64,000 nucleotides of DNA, from assembly GCA_017590115.1 (NCBI GenBank), contig JAGGNK010008559.1, positions 5,821,888 to 5,885,887 of the forward strand, given 5' to 3'. The notes below the pieces were generated by a model. That model searched no databases and was not told the origin of the DNA. It was given only the letters and a program-made list of their open reading frames with translations. Shown here piece by piece: positions 38,101 through 49,307 of the stretch. Each line of letters starts with the position of its first letter. Positions within the stretch are counted from its first letter, which is position 1. Both the position numbers and the translations under genes were made by a program. Source of the stretch: Montifringilla adamsi (taxonomy: Eukaryota > Chordata > Aves > Passeriformes > Passeridae).

Positions 38101-41100
38101 CAGCTGCAGACAGGGAAAAAGGTCAATCCTCTAACTTGAAAACCTGACAGGAAATTGACAGTTCTCTCGACTTTGCCATGGATATTGCTTTGGCCTGTCA
38201 GACACATGGATGATTGCTCAGTTTAGGTAGAGTTTAGCTTGAATAGGGATAGAAATAGGTGTACACAGGTCTGTTCTTCTACAAAACAGTGCATGAAACA
38301 ATTTATAAACATTGGCTTAAACAATAAAGGGGGGGTATGTTTGCTTCTATGAAACATTGCATTTGAGGAGCTTTAAAGTCTGAACTCTTTAATTACAGAA
38401 GTAATAAAATGCAGTAACAATACACAGTGTCAACAAACTAAGGTAATAATCCTATTCATCTGCCATTATGGTCTAGTAGCAAGATATAACCTTTTGTGGG
38501 GAAAAAAATAACAGACACTTATAGCATAAACCCATTTATTTGATTAACTATGCAGAATGGCTTCATTTCCGTAATAGTCGCTTGCATTATAATTGTCAGT
38601 ACTTAACAAAAGGGAATCCTTGCTATATTGTTTTTATATTTAAAGACTTTGCTTAGCTTAAGCCATCTGACTGCAGCTATTTTGGGTGTCTTTGTTCCAG
38701 TTTTTGCCTCTGACACATTTCTTTGTCATAGTTAGAGTCCCTGACTCATTAGTAGGCATGTGTGGGGTTTGGAGTTCTCTGTTTTTATCTTTCCTGTGGT
38801 TGAAAAGAGTCTGCCTCTGAGGAATGACCTTTTTTGGTGGCAATATATGAAGTGTTGGCCGTGAATGCTTTTCTCTGCATCCTGTAGAGTACATGGAGTG
38901 AATTGCATGGCATCTTGAGATGAAGAAGTTGCCTCGTTTTCTGAAACATTATTCTTGGCTGCACTTGTGCAATGTTTGGCAGCCATAGCTGCTTATTTTA
39001 AGATGTTCATTAAAGAAAAAAAAAAAATTACCAGGATGAGAGACAGCTGCAGGTACTGGCAGTATACAAAATTCATAATTACTAAGAGTAACTGAAGCAT
39101 ATTATAGTATAATTCAACCAAAAAAAACAGCTGGCACATGCTATATTTGTCATGAGAGCTTTGCAGAAAGTACTTGCTGCAGCTGGTGGATTTATCACCC
39201 GTCTGCTGAAATGCTGGAAGCTCACCTTTTGTTTCCTACTCACTTAGCAAAGACAATGTGCAGTGGGGGCTGGTGTAATTATCCAGCAGTTGGGGTTATT
39301 GCTCAGTTCTAATACTGACATCTCATAAGTTGTGTTTGGGGGAGGGTTAACACTCAGAACGAATCAACTGTCTAGCTCAATAGCCATCACATTTCCTGAT
39401 GCTTACAAGGTTAAACTGTTTCTTTCTAAATATGTGTGCGGTGTGATCTCATTATAAAAATAATTTCTTGATCACAGCTGTGTATGAGCCTGTAAACTCT
39501 GTTTATGGTCTGTGCTGCTAAGCATGCTAATTCCACACCTCAGCACAAGCACAGGAGACAGGCTCCTTTCAGTAACTCAGAATTTTTAGGGCACCTAAAA
39601 ATTGGTCTCCTATATTGAAAATGCTTCATTTAATGCTTAGTACTAATTACAGAGGACAAATTACAAAAATAGTATTACATACTAACATACTGTCTCGATC
39701 CTGCAATCTTAATTCTTACTTTATATAGAATTCACGTGTGATAACAAGTATAACCTAAATGTGATTTTAACTGTTTAACAACATTGAAATATCTGCCCAT
39801 GTACTTTAATTTCTATGAAAGTTTAAAGCTGTTGAAGTTTTTGTGATATCTACTGGGACTGGTGAAAGAGGTTGAGAAGGTGGGTTGAGAACAGGTGAGT
39901 GGAAACTCCTCACCAGATGTAGTGGCGGCCTGATGTTACACGTGCATTGCAACCTTGTATTTCAAGTGCCATGCATCAGTTTTCAGACTTTTACCAAGTA
40001 CTAAGTTTAAAAGTTTACAAAAGCAGATCATTGTTGAGAACTAAGTGTCGTCATTAAAATAGGTGAAAATCTGAGGTTAAAGTATCTGCTACCTTTCGTC
40101 CATTCCCTCAAAGAATTCTCAAAAGAATAAAGGCTTTAGCTTCCCATGCAGTTTCAGCAACAGGTAGAGCATTTAAGGTGAGGTGGTAGAGACTGGTCAG
40201 AGGTTAGAGCAGCTCACTAAGGTTTGCATCTTTCCCTGGCCAAAATTAGTGGAGTTGTGTCTTTAATCATCCCTCTTCTTGTGCTGACAGAAGGCAAGAA
40301 CTGTTTCCTTTAGGCTCTAGTTCAGAAATTGTCTGTCATAACCCAGATGTTTTTTGTCTTCAATACTGTGTAAATTGAGGATCAGTAAAACTCATTCAGT
40401 ATAAAAGTAAAAAGACTGCTTTGAAGTAGGTGGTGTTTTCCTATTCCTCACAAAGTGTCACATTGTTGTCTGTCTCACAAGTATAGAATGATTTATTTTT
40501 AGGTACTTCAAAGCACCTTTAAAAATGCCTACATTGAGGTCTGGTTATGGAACACTAATTAGAATGTTAATCTCAATATTGAATTTACTGTGCAAAATGC
40601 AGCTTATATTTATTGCATACTAGATAGCATGCCTCCAAAATAAGATTCAATAAACAGGGAAAAAACCCTGTAAAACATCAAGTGCTCTTGACAAAGTCTT
40701 GCTGATTCCAACAAATACATCTTGTTCCTCTGCCATTACAGTTTTGAATGCACAGCATGAAGAAGTGCTGTGTGGTGCTTTTGAAATGGGTGTTTTAAGA
40801 GTAACCCTGTAATTAAAACCCACCATAAGCCTCCACAATTCAGGGAACTATCTATGAAATTACATTCCAATAACTGAAGTACTACTGCTGTTTGCCAATC
40901 GGCATCTTTTCTTCTGATTCCCAGAAGTGAGCTGCGTCAACAAAAACTCCGTGGCCAGGAGCTCATTTCCCAGCTGGAAATAGCAAATGAGAAGGTAACT
41001 GAGGTAAGATAATGACTGATGTGACAGCTACTTTCAGTTACAACCTGATGTGCATACACTTAAGATCTTAGCAGAAACCTATTTAGGTGAGTTATGTTGC

Positions 41101-44100
41101 TGGCTTAGAGAAAATTAAGGATTTTTTGACAGGGATAGTCAGTAACTGTTGGGAAGCCTCACTGTTTCTTGCTGACTGACGTGTTCCAGTGGCAGGAAGA
41201 CAAATGAACTTTACTCTCAAATTACAAAAGTGAAAGGGGAAATCATCTTTCTGTCTTTCTAAGTGACTAATCTAGCAATTCTGGGCAAGTTTCAGGAATT
41301 GTTTCTGAACTTACTTCTGCCTGTGAAACCCTGCAAGCCCCTAAGCAGGAGCAGGCACACTGGGATTATGCATAATGTGGCACATACAGACACCAAGTTC
41401 TCCACGTGCTGTGTGTATGCAGAATTTACATTCTGTGTCCATATATGAGTATAGCTAAAAGCATTATCCATTAAAGATGAAGGGCAGGGTTGTTTTGGAA
41501 TGTGCATTGTTCAATAATTAATGGCCACTTTAGGAAAGGGCTTTCCTGTCAGCCTTATAAATCTGGAATAACATCCAGTTCTATCCAGGATAAGTCCTTC
41601 TGTCTTGTTTTTTTGTTTTTTTTTTTTTTTTTTTTTTTGTAGTGCTGTGTTATTTAGAGGACAAAAATTATATGAGAAGTGAGTAAAGGCTGTTTAAGAA
41701 AGGCTTTTTACAGACCCTTTGAAGGGAACAGAGGAGATCTGTAGCAGATTTATATTTTTATATATTCCCATTTGTATTACCTACTGTATTCCTCTTTCTT
41801 CTGAGCTAAATAGCTAAACCATTTACGTTGTAAGGTTGCATGGATTAAATAACCTGGATTAAAATGTTAGCCTTAATCCATCTTGCTTCAAGGTGGTGAA
41901 ATGAGTAAAACTTCCCCTGCAGATTGATTGATTGGAAAAGTCAGATCATGTCACATTTGAGCTGGAAATTCTCTATGATGTGTCAGCAGTTTGTCCTCAG
42001 GCTTTCATTGTAAGGGGAAAGCAGTTCCACTTCTGACATTCCTCTTGTGCTAAGCTTTTTTTTGCTACTTTATCCACTGAGTGAGTGGGTTCAGTGAAAA
42101 AGAACTTGGCATTGTGATGAGAGATTGTGTTTCCACAGGATGAGACGTTGATGATGGAATATCAGGAATACATCGACAGGCTTCAGAAGAGGCTGAGCCA
42201 GGCAGAACAGAGAGCAGCCACAGCATCCCAACAGGTACCCAGCTCACAAAAAGTGTTATCCAAGCACATGGAATATGCAAAAGTGCTCACTTTACATCAT
42301 TCCTGAGGCAGAGGTGATCATTGGTGAGCATTATTACCAACACGATTTTAACAAGCTTGGATTTTGGACATGTCACCTTCTGACAGGATGTTTATTTGAC
42401 AGCTTAGGTTTGTTTGTGGAAACAGTTTCATATGAATGAAACCTGCACAGTTCAAAATGTGTGAATGAAGGCGTACAGGCCTTTCCAGCTTTAGAAAAGG
42501 CAAATTAGCAAAGACAAAAAACCCTTAAATAATTGTAGCTCCTGTTTGCTGGTCTGCTGGAGTGCACCCACTGCAGTTGCCATTGGCTCTGTGTAACAGC
42601 TGCAGCAGCTCCTGCAGTGGTAAAAATTGTGAAGAGTAGGAAATGCTTGTTTCTTTCCAGGCCATTGGAGAGGTAAAGGAGAGAGAGTGTATCCCTCCTG
42701 GTATTCAGTTTTTCCATAGTGTTTCAGCTGTACAACTTGAAGCAAATCCCGTGGGGGTTTATACTCTGAGTTCATTTTTTTGCCAAGGAACTTCATTACT
42801 CAAGTTGGCCTCCTATTAAGTAAAGATGGTCTTTCTGCCTCGTGCTTTTTTTTTTTTTGCTTTTTTTTTTTTTTTTACAGTGATTTAGGAAAACCATTTG
42901 CAAATTACAGCTTGTTAATGTGGGTGACCCCATGTGAGCTGCAGAGAGGAGAGATGTTTGGCTGACCTAAATTGCTCAGTTAGGACAAATGGCAATTTTT
43001 TTCCCAACAGCAGTGAATAAATGGGCATAGCTGCCAAGCTGTCATAACAAAAGCTGTGGTTCCTGGCTCTAAATGCTCTCTGTCATGACAAGGTCTATTC
43101 AGCTGCTGAAGATTTGCTCTGAAAGAGGAATTTTTATTTTTTTTTAACCTCATGTTTGTTATGTGGATCTGTTTAGCTCTAATGCTTCTAAGATGCTGTC
43201 TTCCCATAAAAACCCAAACATCCTTATGTCACATTTCAAGGGAATAAACTCATGGCCTTGGTGTCCATAGAGGAAGAGGTCTTGCTGTTCCTGAAAACAT
43301 TGGTAATTAGCTGTTCCTCACCAGGCTTTCTCCGAAAGATAACAAAGAGATTTGATGTTATGCAGCCCAAATGCTGTTACCAGGCTTCAGAACTGCCTTG
43401 CCCTCATGGCAGAGGTTACTGCAGAGGCCTGGCTGCTCTGTAGTGATTTCAGAACTGCTGTGCCAAGCCCCCCTTCCTTTTTCTCTCCACCCCAAAAAAA
43501 TACATACTGGCACTATCCCTGCTGAAAGTCTCCAGTAGTGCGGCAAGAATGTCCCCTCTTCTGAATCTGGGTATTTATTCTCTCCTAGGCCCCAGAAGGC
43601 CGAATGTTCACATGTGAATTCCATCAGATTCAGAGTGCTGATTTTCTCTATTCCTAACCTGTAGGCTGAGGGCTTTCTAACTTGTGTGTTCTCACTACTT
43701 TATCCACCTTCACTGTAAAATTGTATCAAATATAGACTAGAGCTGGACTAGTAGGGAGCCTAGAAATTACACTTCTATTGTGGTCAGTTCAATGACTGTA
43801 AATCTTAGCTTATTCTGAAAAAATAATGATTCAGTAAGAAACATAAAAAATACAAGATAATGTTTGCACAAATTTGAAACATCTATCCTGTAGATGTTTT
43901 TTAAAGTGTATTCCTCCTACCTATCATCTTGTATTCTCTGGGATCTGAATTAAGACAAAAGCAGTAGTCAGCTACAAAGTATATTGTAAATTCTGCTGTT
44001 CACACTGCCTATGCTTGTTCCCCCTCCTTCATGACACACTCAGTGTTGAAGTTCTACTGTTAATGTTACTTTGATCCTACAGCAATTATTAAGAAGCTAT

Positions 44101-44186
44101 CATCTGCTTGTGTTTCATTACAGCTCAGCCTGATAACTACACAGAATAAAAAAGCTGCTTCCCTGAAGGATCTGGAAAATATTTAA
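17128..44186 (+). CDS. SCLT1: SCLT1 orthologue, sodium channel and clathrin linker 1 (20 coding exons)
   Basis: Twenty plus-strand exons with GT/AG junctions and consistent phases sum to 1,986 nt, 661 codons plus stop; human SCLT1 is about 688. Almost the whole product is heptad-rich coiled coil (K, E, Q, L), with no catalytic domain, signal peptide or membrane segment. Recognisable stretches are QQFLKTVTEQ, LQLLEEANLQKSQ, QRLKLQQENEQL, RWKEETKNLTETAE and the C-terminus KKAASLKDLENI. SCLT1 is a distal-appendage protein of the mother centriole needed for membrane docking and ciliogenesis; it was first described as a linker between Nav1.8 and clathrin. The start used is the first Met of exon 1 (17128), but the human-like N-terminus may lie in an unidentified exon. 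The 3' end is convergent with JADE1. Confidence 0.95.
17825..17877 (+). CDS. SCLT1: SCLT1 exon c2
   Basis: Residues 19-35. Acceptor ccattacag, donor AAAG|GTAACT. EYALGGDGTSGSRMMDQ is weakly similar to the human segment ending FDQS. Its phase fits c3 exactly. Confidence 0.8.
18756..18825 (+). CDS. SCLT1: SCLT1 exon c3
   Basis: Residues 36-59. Encodes SLSALITEYGKQVEE then MREQLQLYQ, matching the human LVTEYDKHLGEL...QLKYYQ region. Acceptor cttcttag, donor CAG|GTATGG. Confidence 0.9.
19642..19697 (+). CDS. SCLT1: SCLT1 exon c4
   Basis: 56 nt, residues 60-77. AQMGEMKLKLEEVTKENE, matching human VGEMKLQLENVIKENE. Acceptor tctgtcag, donor AAAG|GTACAT. Confidence 0.92.
20059..20191 (+). CDS. SCLT1: SCLT1 exon c5
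   Basis: Residues 78-122, RLHAELKEPLEKQLEALPF to LRLAKQ. Acceptor aatttcag, donor CAA|GTGTGT. An open frame continues past the donor, but the next exon's EKDQAVERWQT fits the family. Confidence 0.93.
20879..21001 (+). CDS. SCLT1: SCLT1 exon c6
   Basis: Residues 123-163, EKDQAVERWQTLSQEHDRLQ to ERKKQN. Acceptor aaattag, donor AAT|GTAATT. A TA/CA microsatellite begins about 40 bp into the following intron. Confidence 0.93.
21045..21112. repeat. TA/CA microsatellite in SCLT1 intron
   Basis: Alternating (ta)n, (ac)n and (ta)n runs. The two TA blocks flank a central acac/tgcacgtgca core and could pair. Confidence 0.9.
22755..22799 (+). CDS. SCLT1: SCLT1 exon c7
   Basis: 45 nt, residues 164-178, DQLSNIQQLTRQLHM. 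Acceptor tttttag, donor ATG|GTGAGT. Confidence 0.92.
24228..24298 (+). CDS. SCLT1: SCLT1 exon c8
   Basis: Residues 179-201, TNQQFLKTVTEQDVELEQL then RKQLR. Acceptor ttttgcag, donor GAG|GTATAT. Seven residues present in human just before this block (a duplicated V-T-N motif) are absent. Confidence 0.94.
26715..26805 (+). CDS. SCLT1: SCLT1 exon c9
   Basis: Residues 202-232, RQAKIDGQAANVKLEEMM to SQLERK. Acceptor atatacag, donor AAG|GTATTT. Less conserved coiled coil. Confidence 0.92.
26971..27062 (+). CDS. SCLT1: SCLT1 exon c10
   Basis: Residues 233-262, EEDRMSAQERETASDKRLQQ to IKELEI. Only 165 bp after c9. Acceptor ctttccag, donor AAG|GTAAAG. Confidence 0.93.
27666..27843 (+). CDS. SCLT1: SCLT1 exon c11
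   Basis: Residues 263-322, RLCVTVQDAERLRTEKVALE to LLEEANLQKSQ. Acceptor ccttgtag, donor CAG|GTAAGT. Highly conserved QLLEEANLQKSQ end. Confidence 0.95.
28782..28880 (+). CDS. SCLT1: SCLT1 exon c12
   Basis: Residues 323-355, ALFGEKQKEEEIKKLQDEM to AARIRKE. Acceptor tcttctag, donor GAA|GTAAGT. Confidence 0.93.
29367..29438 (+). CDS. SCLT1: SCLT1 exon c13
   Basis: Residues 356-379, VDTAKKQCNMQLSRLTEEVS then ALQM. Acceptor ggtcacag, donor ATG|GTATGG. Matches human TKKQCNIQISRLTEELSALQM. Confidence 0.94.
30116..30190 (+). CDS. SCLT1: SCLT1 exon c14
   Basis: Residues 380-404, ECGEKQSQIERAIREKRAVE then EELEK. Donor AAG|GTAAGG. The acceptor (tatgaaaag) has a poor polypyrimidine tract, but the protein match is clear. 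Confidence 0.93.
30653..30798 (+). CDS. SCLT1: SCLT1 exon c15
   Basis: Residues 405-452, IYREHREHESDSRKLEQLHQ to LKQLEM. Acceptor actcttcag, donor GAA|GTAAGT. Confidence 0.94.
31072..31264 (+). CDS. SCLT1: SCLT1 exon c16
   Basis: Residues 453-517, NSEEEKSRCQEVICKLQTTL to AQQKAKIK, including the conserved SEQRLKLQQENEQL. Acceptor tcttttag, donor AAG|GTATGT. Confidence 0.95.
31670..31725. repeat. AT-rich (AATA)n low-complexity tract
   Basis: Repeated aataaata/taataaat units in the SCLT1 intron. Simple sequence only. Confidence 0.8.
32649..32845 (+). CDS. SCLT1: SCLT1 exon c17
   Basis: Residues 518-582, ISTMEHEHAVKEHGYEARL to ARISKL, with the near-invariant NRWKEETKNLTE. Acceptor tttttag, donor GAA|GTAAGT. 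Followed by the gene's largest intron (8.1 kb). Confidence 0.95.
32846..40924 (+). other. large SCLT1 intron, no embedded gene seen
   Basis: Joins c17 to c18. Frames of about 100 codons (34063-34359, 36418-36720) show no family resemblance and no splice partners. Contains a 33-bp tandem duplication at 33181-33246 and assorted A/T tracts. I recognise no CR1, LTR or RNA gene. Confidence 0.6.
33181..33246. repeat. tandem duplication, 2 x 33 bp
   Basis: 33181-33213 and 33214-33246 are adjacent copies (cagaaaagccataa... ending gtggagtgaat) that differ at only two positions, so the duplication is recent. Confidence 0.9.
40925..41003 (+). CDS. SCLT1: SCLT1 exon c18
   Basis: Residues 583-609, KSELRQQKLRGQELISQLE to NEKVTE. 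Acceptor attcccag, donor GAG|GTAAGA. Confidence 0.95.
41600..41640. repeat. poly-T tract
   Basis: An uninterrupted T run of more than 20 in the intron after c18. Another T-rich run lies at 42846-42878. No source element identified. Confidence 0.8.
42139..42234 (+). CDS. SCLT1: SCLT1 exon c19
   Basis: Residues 610-641, DETLMMEYQEYIDRLQKRL to AATASQQ, matching human RLQRRLSQAEERAASASQQ. Acceptor ttccacag, donor CAG|GTACCC. Confidence 0.95.
44124..44186 (+). CDS. SCLT1: SCLT1 exon c20 (stop)
   Basis: Residues 642-661 plus TAA: LSLITTQNKKAASLKDLENI, matching the human C-terminus (RRKAASLMNLENI). Acceptor tcattacag. Confidence 0.95.
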   Translation, partial: LSLITTQNKKAASLKDLENI

Positions 44187-44336
44187 GCACATGTTTTTAT
44201 CATTCACCGTGTTGGGAGTTAGGAGGGCTGCTGGAGAAACTTCATACTGGAGCACTACAGCCAAAAGCACAGCAAGGCTTGTAAGACAGATTCTGGTAAG
44301 AAAGGAAGTGGATGAAGATCCTGTCTCTGTATGCAC

Positions 44337-44342
44337 AATAAA
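44337..44342 (+). terminator. SCLT1: SCLT1 poly(A) signal
   Basis: Canonical AATAAA 151 bases after the stop, followed by a tgttgtcattc-type GU-rich stretch. Gives a short 3' UTR ending near 44,365. Confidence 0.75.
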
Positions 44343-44365
44343 GATTGGAGGAAGACTGCAAAATG

Positions 44366-46655
44366 TTGTCATTCAAGTCCTTTAATGTAGCAAATGAAAA
44401 AATCTGACAGTGCTGTGGCACATGTAGGGGTTTTTGGTCTAAAATCCACTAGCTCCAGCTGTGATGAGATTGTGTACAGGCAGTAGATAACACTTCTGTT
44501 GAAATTCATCTTGGCTTTGCTCATGTGCAGTCAGTATCTTTAATTTTTCCTTATAGTGCAGGTAACTTGGGAACAATTTGAAGATCCTTTGTGAATTATA
44601 ATTAGACTTATTACAGCATGAGTGCCAAAGACTTGCTCTTTTGATGGTCAGTGTTTGAGCTGTATGATGCCTCCATTGCCTTCCAGTGTGAAGAATTCAG
44701 TTTGGTTTGGTTTGATGGCCCTAAAGTGCACGTAATAATGAAAAAGCTGCTATGACTACTCAGCTCATTTCTAAGCTCTCTAATCTTCCTGCAGTTGTGC
44801 TTTTTCTTCTTAATATACTATCATAATTATTTTGCAATTCCATGCTTTCCTCTTGGTCTGCTGCCTTCATTTGGATGTATCTGGGAGCTTCCATTCTCTT
44901 ACTTCAGTTTGCACATAGGTGAAGTCATCAAGGCTTTTTGCCTTCTGAAATAGTGTGTTTCAGCTGTACAGATGCCAAGATATGGGAATCCTCATGTACA
45001 TGGAGTTTTTTGATAGTTGAGACAGGTCATAGCTATCATTGTACAATTACAGCCAAACTCCATTTTCTCTTTTAGCGTATATTACAAGAATTTGATAGGT
45101 GTTTGAGTGATTTTGAAGTGCTCACATCTTGGCCTTAACTGACATAATTGCTTGTCCTTCCACTTAAATGTGAAGAGTGCAATTCTGGTTTCTAACCTCT
45201 CATGCAGCTGCTGGGTAGTGTTGCCCAGTGCTTGATGGAAATGTCTCATTTGGATTAATAAACCTGTGTGTCCATGGCAGTGGATCTTCACCATATTTGC
45301 ATTTTAGAGGACAGAGCTGGGCTGATCTCCCTGTGGAAACAAGACTTTGTGCTGCCTCCTGAAATCTTGGCTGTTCAGGTAGAGCCTGCAAGATGGATAC
45401 CCCCTCAGAAACAATTCCTACTTGCTGCAGGGAAAGCCACTAGTTCCTACAGTGGATGCTTTTTCTTCTTGATAGATGCCTGTATCCACTGCAATCTCTA
45501 AATCTCAATTTTAGTTAAAAGATGTCAAAGGTTCTCCAAAACAACATGGATACATTTTTCAGAAGCTCCAAGTGTCTGTTTGGGTGAGATTTTCATCAGT
45601 CAGCAGAGTGATACAGAGGCAGGCAAGTACCAGGCACCTTGTTTCCATTTGCATACTGCACAGCTGAGATGATGACAGGCCACCTGGAAGATTTTGTGTG
45701 AGCCATTAATCCCCTTCACTCCTCAAAGGCAGGCTCTGGCTGTGAAGTGAAACCTGGCTGGAAGGGGCAGGCACTTCTCAGGATTTGGATATTTGTTCCT
45801 GGAGGCAAAGAAGGGCACCTGCATGCTTCCCTGTTAATTATGGGTATATTCATTTCACCTTGAGGTGCAGCTCCTGCCTGGTGGCTGTTTGCCAGAACAG
45901 GAACTGCAGGGATGACACAAAGGAAGGGGAAGGAGAGCAATTCCAGCAGATGACACAGAAAAGGAAAAGGTTTCTGTCCTCATCACAAGGAGGAATGTGG
46001 TGACATGGAGCTCATCACAACACCCACCACCTCCTTTCATTTCCCTGAGGTGGCTAGAGGAGGCTGCTCCCATGTTGCTCCCACACTGGGAGATGTGGTT
46101 TTTTCAAGATGGATTGCTCAGTGTGTCCTTTCACCGCCTTGCCTTGCCTTTTCTTGCTCAGCACCGTGTCCATTCCATATTTCTGCATCTGGAGTTTAGA
46201 GGAATCCTCATCTCCTGGAAATCCTGCTATACAGGAAAATGTTCCCTCAGTAATGCATGACCCCAGCCAGTTCAGTGTGTCAATGAACTTTCAGCCTGAT
46301 TATCCCAAAGATCCATGGGTTCAAACCTCAGGTTCCTTTTCCAGTGGAACATGTACCGAGATCATGGACTTAACAAGGACATCCTCTGTCTACAAATGTA
46401 AATGTTTTGAGGTAAGCAACATCTCTGTGAGGATGCCAAGGGGAAAACCACACAGTGTGCTGTTGCTGGGATGGGCACAGCTGTCAGTAACAAGCAGTCC
46501 TAAAAAAAAAACCCTTAAAAATTTACAAAATCTTGCAGCTGCAGTGTGCGTGGTGATACCTGCACTAATCCATGAAAGCTGTCCAGATCATTGCAGTGAA
46601 GTGTACTTGTAAGAACCCAAATACAAATAGGGGGAGGTCTAAACCACTGCTGGCA
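44366..46655. other. convergent SCLT1-JADE1 intergenic gap
   Basis: Lies between the two 3' ends. The longest frame is 167 codons on the plus strand (46109-46612); it matches nothing I know, has no promoter or splice context, and I treat it as chance. No repeat family recognised. Confidence 0.5.
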
Positions 46656-49307
46656 AGGATACTGCAAAAATGTACAGCATTTATTCACATACAGACAAAA
46701 GGCACAATTCTACGGAATATTTTAACAAAAAATACAGCTGTTTCAACTAGGTCTTTAGAAATACTTCAAAAAAGGGAGAAAATAAATACAGGATTGGGCC
46801 ATGTAATATAAAATAGTCATCTCTACATATACTTTTTTATTTCTGTTTCTCTTCATGCACCTTTTTTTAATTAATTTCAGCTGAATGGACACCAAAGCTA
46901 GGCACATAGTGAAAAATCTGTACAAGTTTTACAAATGTCATCACAATTGTCTCAAACTTCTGAAATCAAGATTTTTACACAACATGAACCCTTCATTTAG
47001 ATCTGTGTGAGTTTATAACCTAACAAATGACATTCCAGGCAACTCTACAGACGTTCAACTAGCCTACAGTTGGACAGAACACACGGATCATATCAAAGAT
47101 CTCTTGGTCAGTCAGCAAAAGGAAAGGTCACGCTTGGAAACAGAACTCCAGCAAATCCCAGTGAAACACAGGGGTGGGTTTGTCACTGCAGTACCTGCAG
47201 CACCTCCTGCTGAGGGCTAAGCACAAGGACAAAACTAACCTACAGAGCTGGTCGTACCACAGCCTTTTTGGTTTGGGGTCAGCTCCACTGGAAACCTCAC
47301 AAAGCTTTCTGCCCTCAGTGCCAGGGGACAGAGCAGCTAAGGCATTCACTCTGCACAACATAAGTCTTCATAATATAGTGCAAATTAACAAGGTACCTCT
47401 GTCCAAGGGGTGTGAGGTTAAAGGTTTACTCAGAATCCAAATTTAGGGTATTCCATCTATGGCTTGACAATTCCTGTGTGGTCATGAGCTTCTTTCTTAC
47501 ACAAAATACCAGTGCCTGTCTGGAGAATGTTGCTGGATTTTGAGTAGAACTTACTGGCTTTTACCTTTTCTCTGTTTGCTGTTTATACTTTGAAGACATC
47601 CCAAGAGTGGCTGTGTAACCTCAGTCACCAGTGCCCTGCTTTACTTTCACCTCTGTAAATCATTTATTTATTCTTGGGACCAGCAACAGAATTGTGAAAG
47701 TATATTATCTTACACAAAATTCCCCTTCCTCAAAAGATTAAGACTTCCAAGTTTTAATACAGGGATGCATTCTGGTAAAATATTTAACTGATAATGTTAA
47801 CTTGCATAGCAAGATAGGGTGTTAAGTCTTTTTTATTTTTCTGATTGAATCCTCAGTCCTATGGCAGAGGAATTCTGTGTTGTCAGTGTTCCCTCCTCCG
47901 GAGGCAAGGATCAGGCATTCCAAGGTGAGTGGATGCCATAACAGCAGGCTGGGAGTGGGAAAGAAGAGGAGAAGAAGATTCTTCATGCCCATCTCTCTGT
48001 TAACACATTGCTGCTGCTGCTTTTCACCAGTACATACCTCTCCTCCATCTATGAAAAATTCCAAAATGGACAGGCTCCTAATGCTCCACTGCAGTGTGTG
48101 CACTCAGTACAAAACAGTATCCTCACAACCTGTTCATATTATTGCTCACAGCTTACTCATTATTGCCACTTGCAATTATTAAAAAAGTACACAGTCAGAA
48201 TACAAGTTCCCTTTTCCATCAAATCTAATCCATAATAGAACCAAATAGTTTTTTCTTTGCTCGACTGTAAAGAGCTAATCACAATGTATTGCCTTTGTGT
48301 TTTATCCTATTTAAAAATATATATTTGTGTCCATTTAAAGCAACCTTTTAGTGTCATAAGCCTGACTCTCCCAGTACATATCATTAGTGCATCTGTGGTG
48401 GCCTTTGGGAAATCCTCCTGCCTAGTGCCATAGAAAACTTCTGTCTGGAATTGTCATCACACTCCCGAAGGCAGGTGCCTGACCATGGGTGACAGGTTAT
48501 TCCTGGAGTGCTGGAACCTCCAAACCTGCCCCTTGCTCAGAATTGAGCCATTTGGGAACATCCTTTATGTCAGTCCCAATCTTTCAAGCCCTGCCCTGTC
48601 CCTTCCTCCTCCTCCAGTGCAACGTCGTGGCTGTGCCTGGTCATCATTTACATGTAAACTCTGGAGCATAGGGAGGGGTTTGAGCTGCCACCTGTGCTCA
48701 AACTGAACACAACAGAACACATTCTGCAAAGAGAGGAGAAAGAGCAGCCCCTGCCCAGGGACGGGGAGCATTTGTAATGGGACTTACCAGTGCAGTGCAG
48801 TATGGTCTAACAACCATCTTCCATTCAATACACACGAGTTAAATTAAGAGCTTGTGCTTTTCCAGAAGTCAGGGGAAGGGAGTAAAATTTTCAGTGCCTT
48901 TTAGCTAGAAGGGATGAACGCAGCCTGATTCCTCCTACCCTCCCAGCCCCTTTTAAACAATTTTTGCGAGTTGTGTGCATCCCAACTCCTGTTTCAGTAG
49001 CGATGTCACTTTTCTGCTTACTCACGAAAGTTGCAAATAAGGGAGATTCAAACTTCTCACAGAAATGGGGAGGGTAAGAAGGTGTGGATGGGGCAGAGGA
49101 AAAAAAAAAAGAAAAAGAAAAAAAAAACCAAAACCAAAGAGCTTAAAACAGCTTTAAGTGCATGTAAACATACTTATACAACTCAGAAAAAATGGGCTTT
49201 CATTTTGTCAGTCTGTAGCTCTAAGAATGCTCCTCTCCCACACCGATGGGTAAGGTGGAGTTGGCTTGTAGGCAGTGTGACTCTAGTGACCCTGTCCCTG
49301 TGTCCAG
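46656..49307 (-). other. JADE1: JADE1 3' UTR (presumed extent)
   Basis: Begins after the JADE1 stop at 49308. A minus-strand AATAAA lies at 46680-46685, with others at 46836-46841 and 47663-47672. A 2.6-kb 3' UTR is in line with the long UTR of mammalian JADE1. Includes an A/G-rich tract at 49100-49128 (T/C-rich in the mRNA). The exact end is inferred. Confidence 0.5.
46680..46685 (-). terminator. JADE1: candidate JADE1 poly(A) signal
   Basis: AATAAA on the minus strand, the most distal good candidate. Nearer alternatives at 46836 and about 47665 could give shorter UTRs. Confidence 0.4.

Noticed and set aside
46109..46612. Plus-strand frame of 167 codons between SCLT1 and JADE1
   Set aside because: No family signature, no splice or promoter context and low-complexity ends. 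Kept only as the longest chance frame in the gap.
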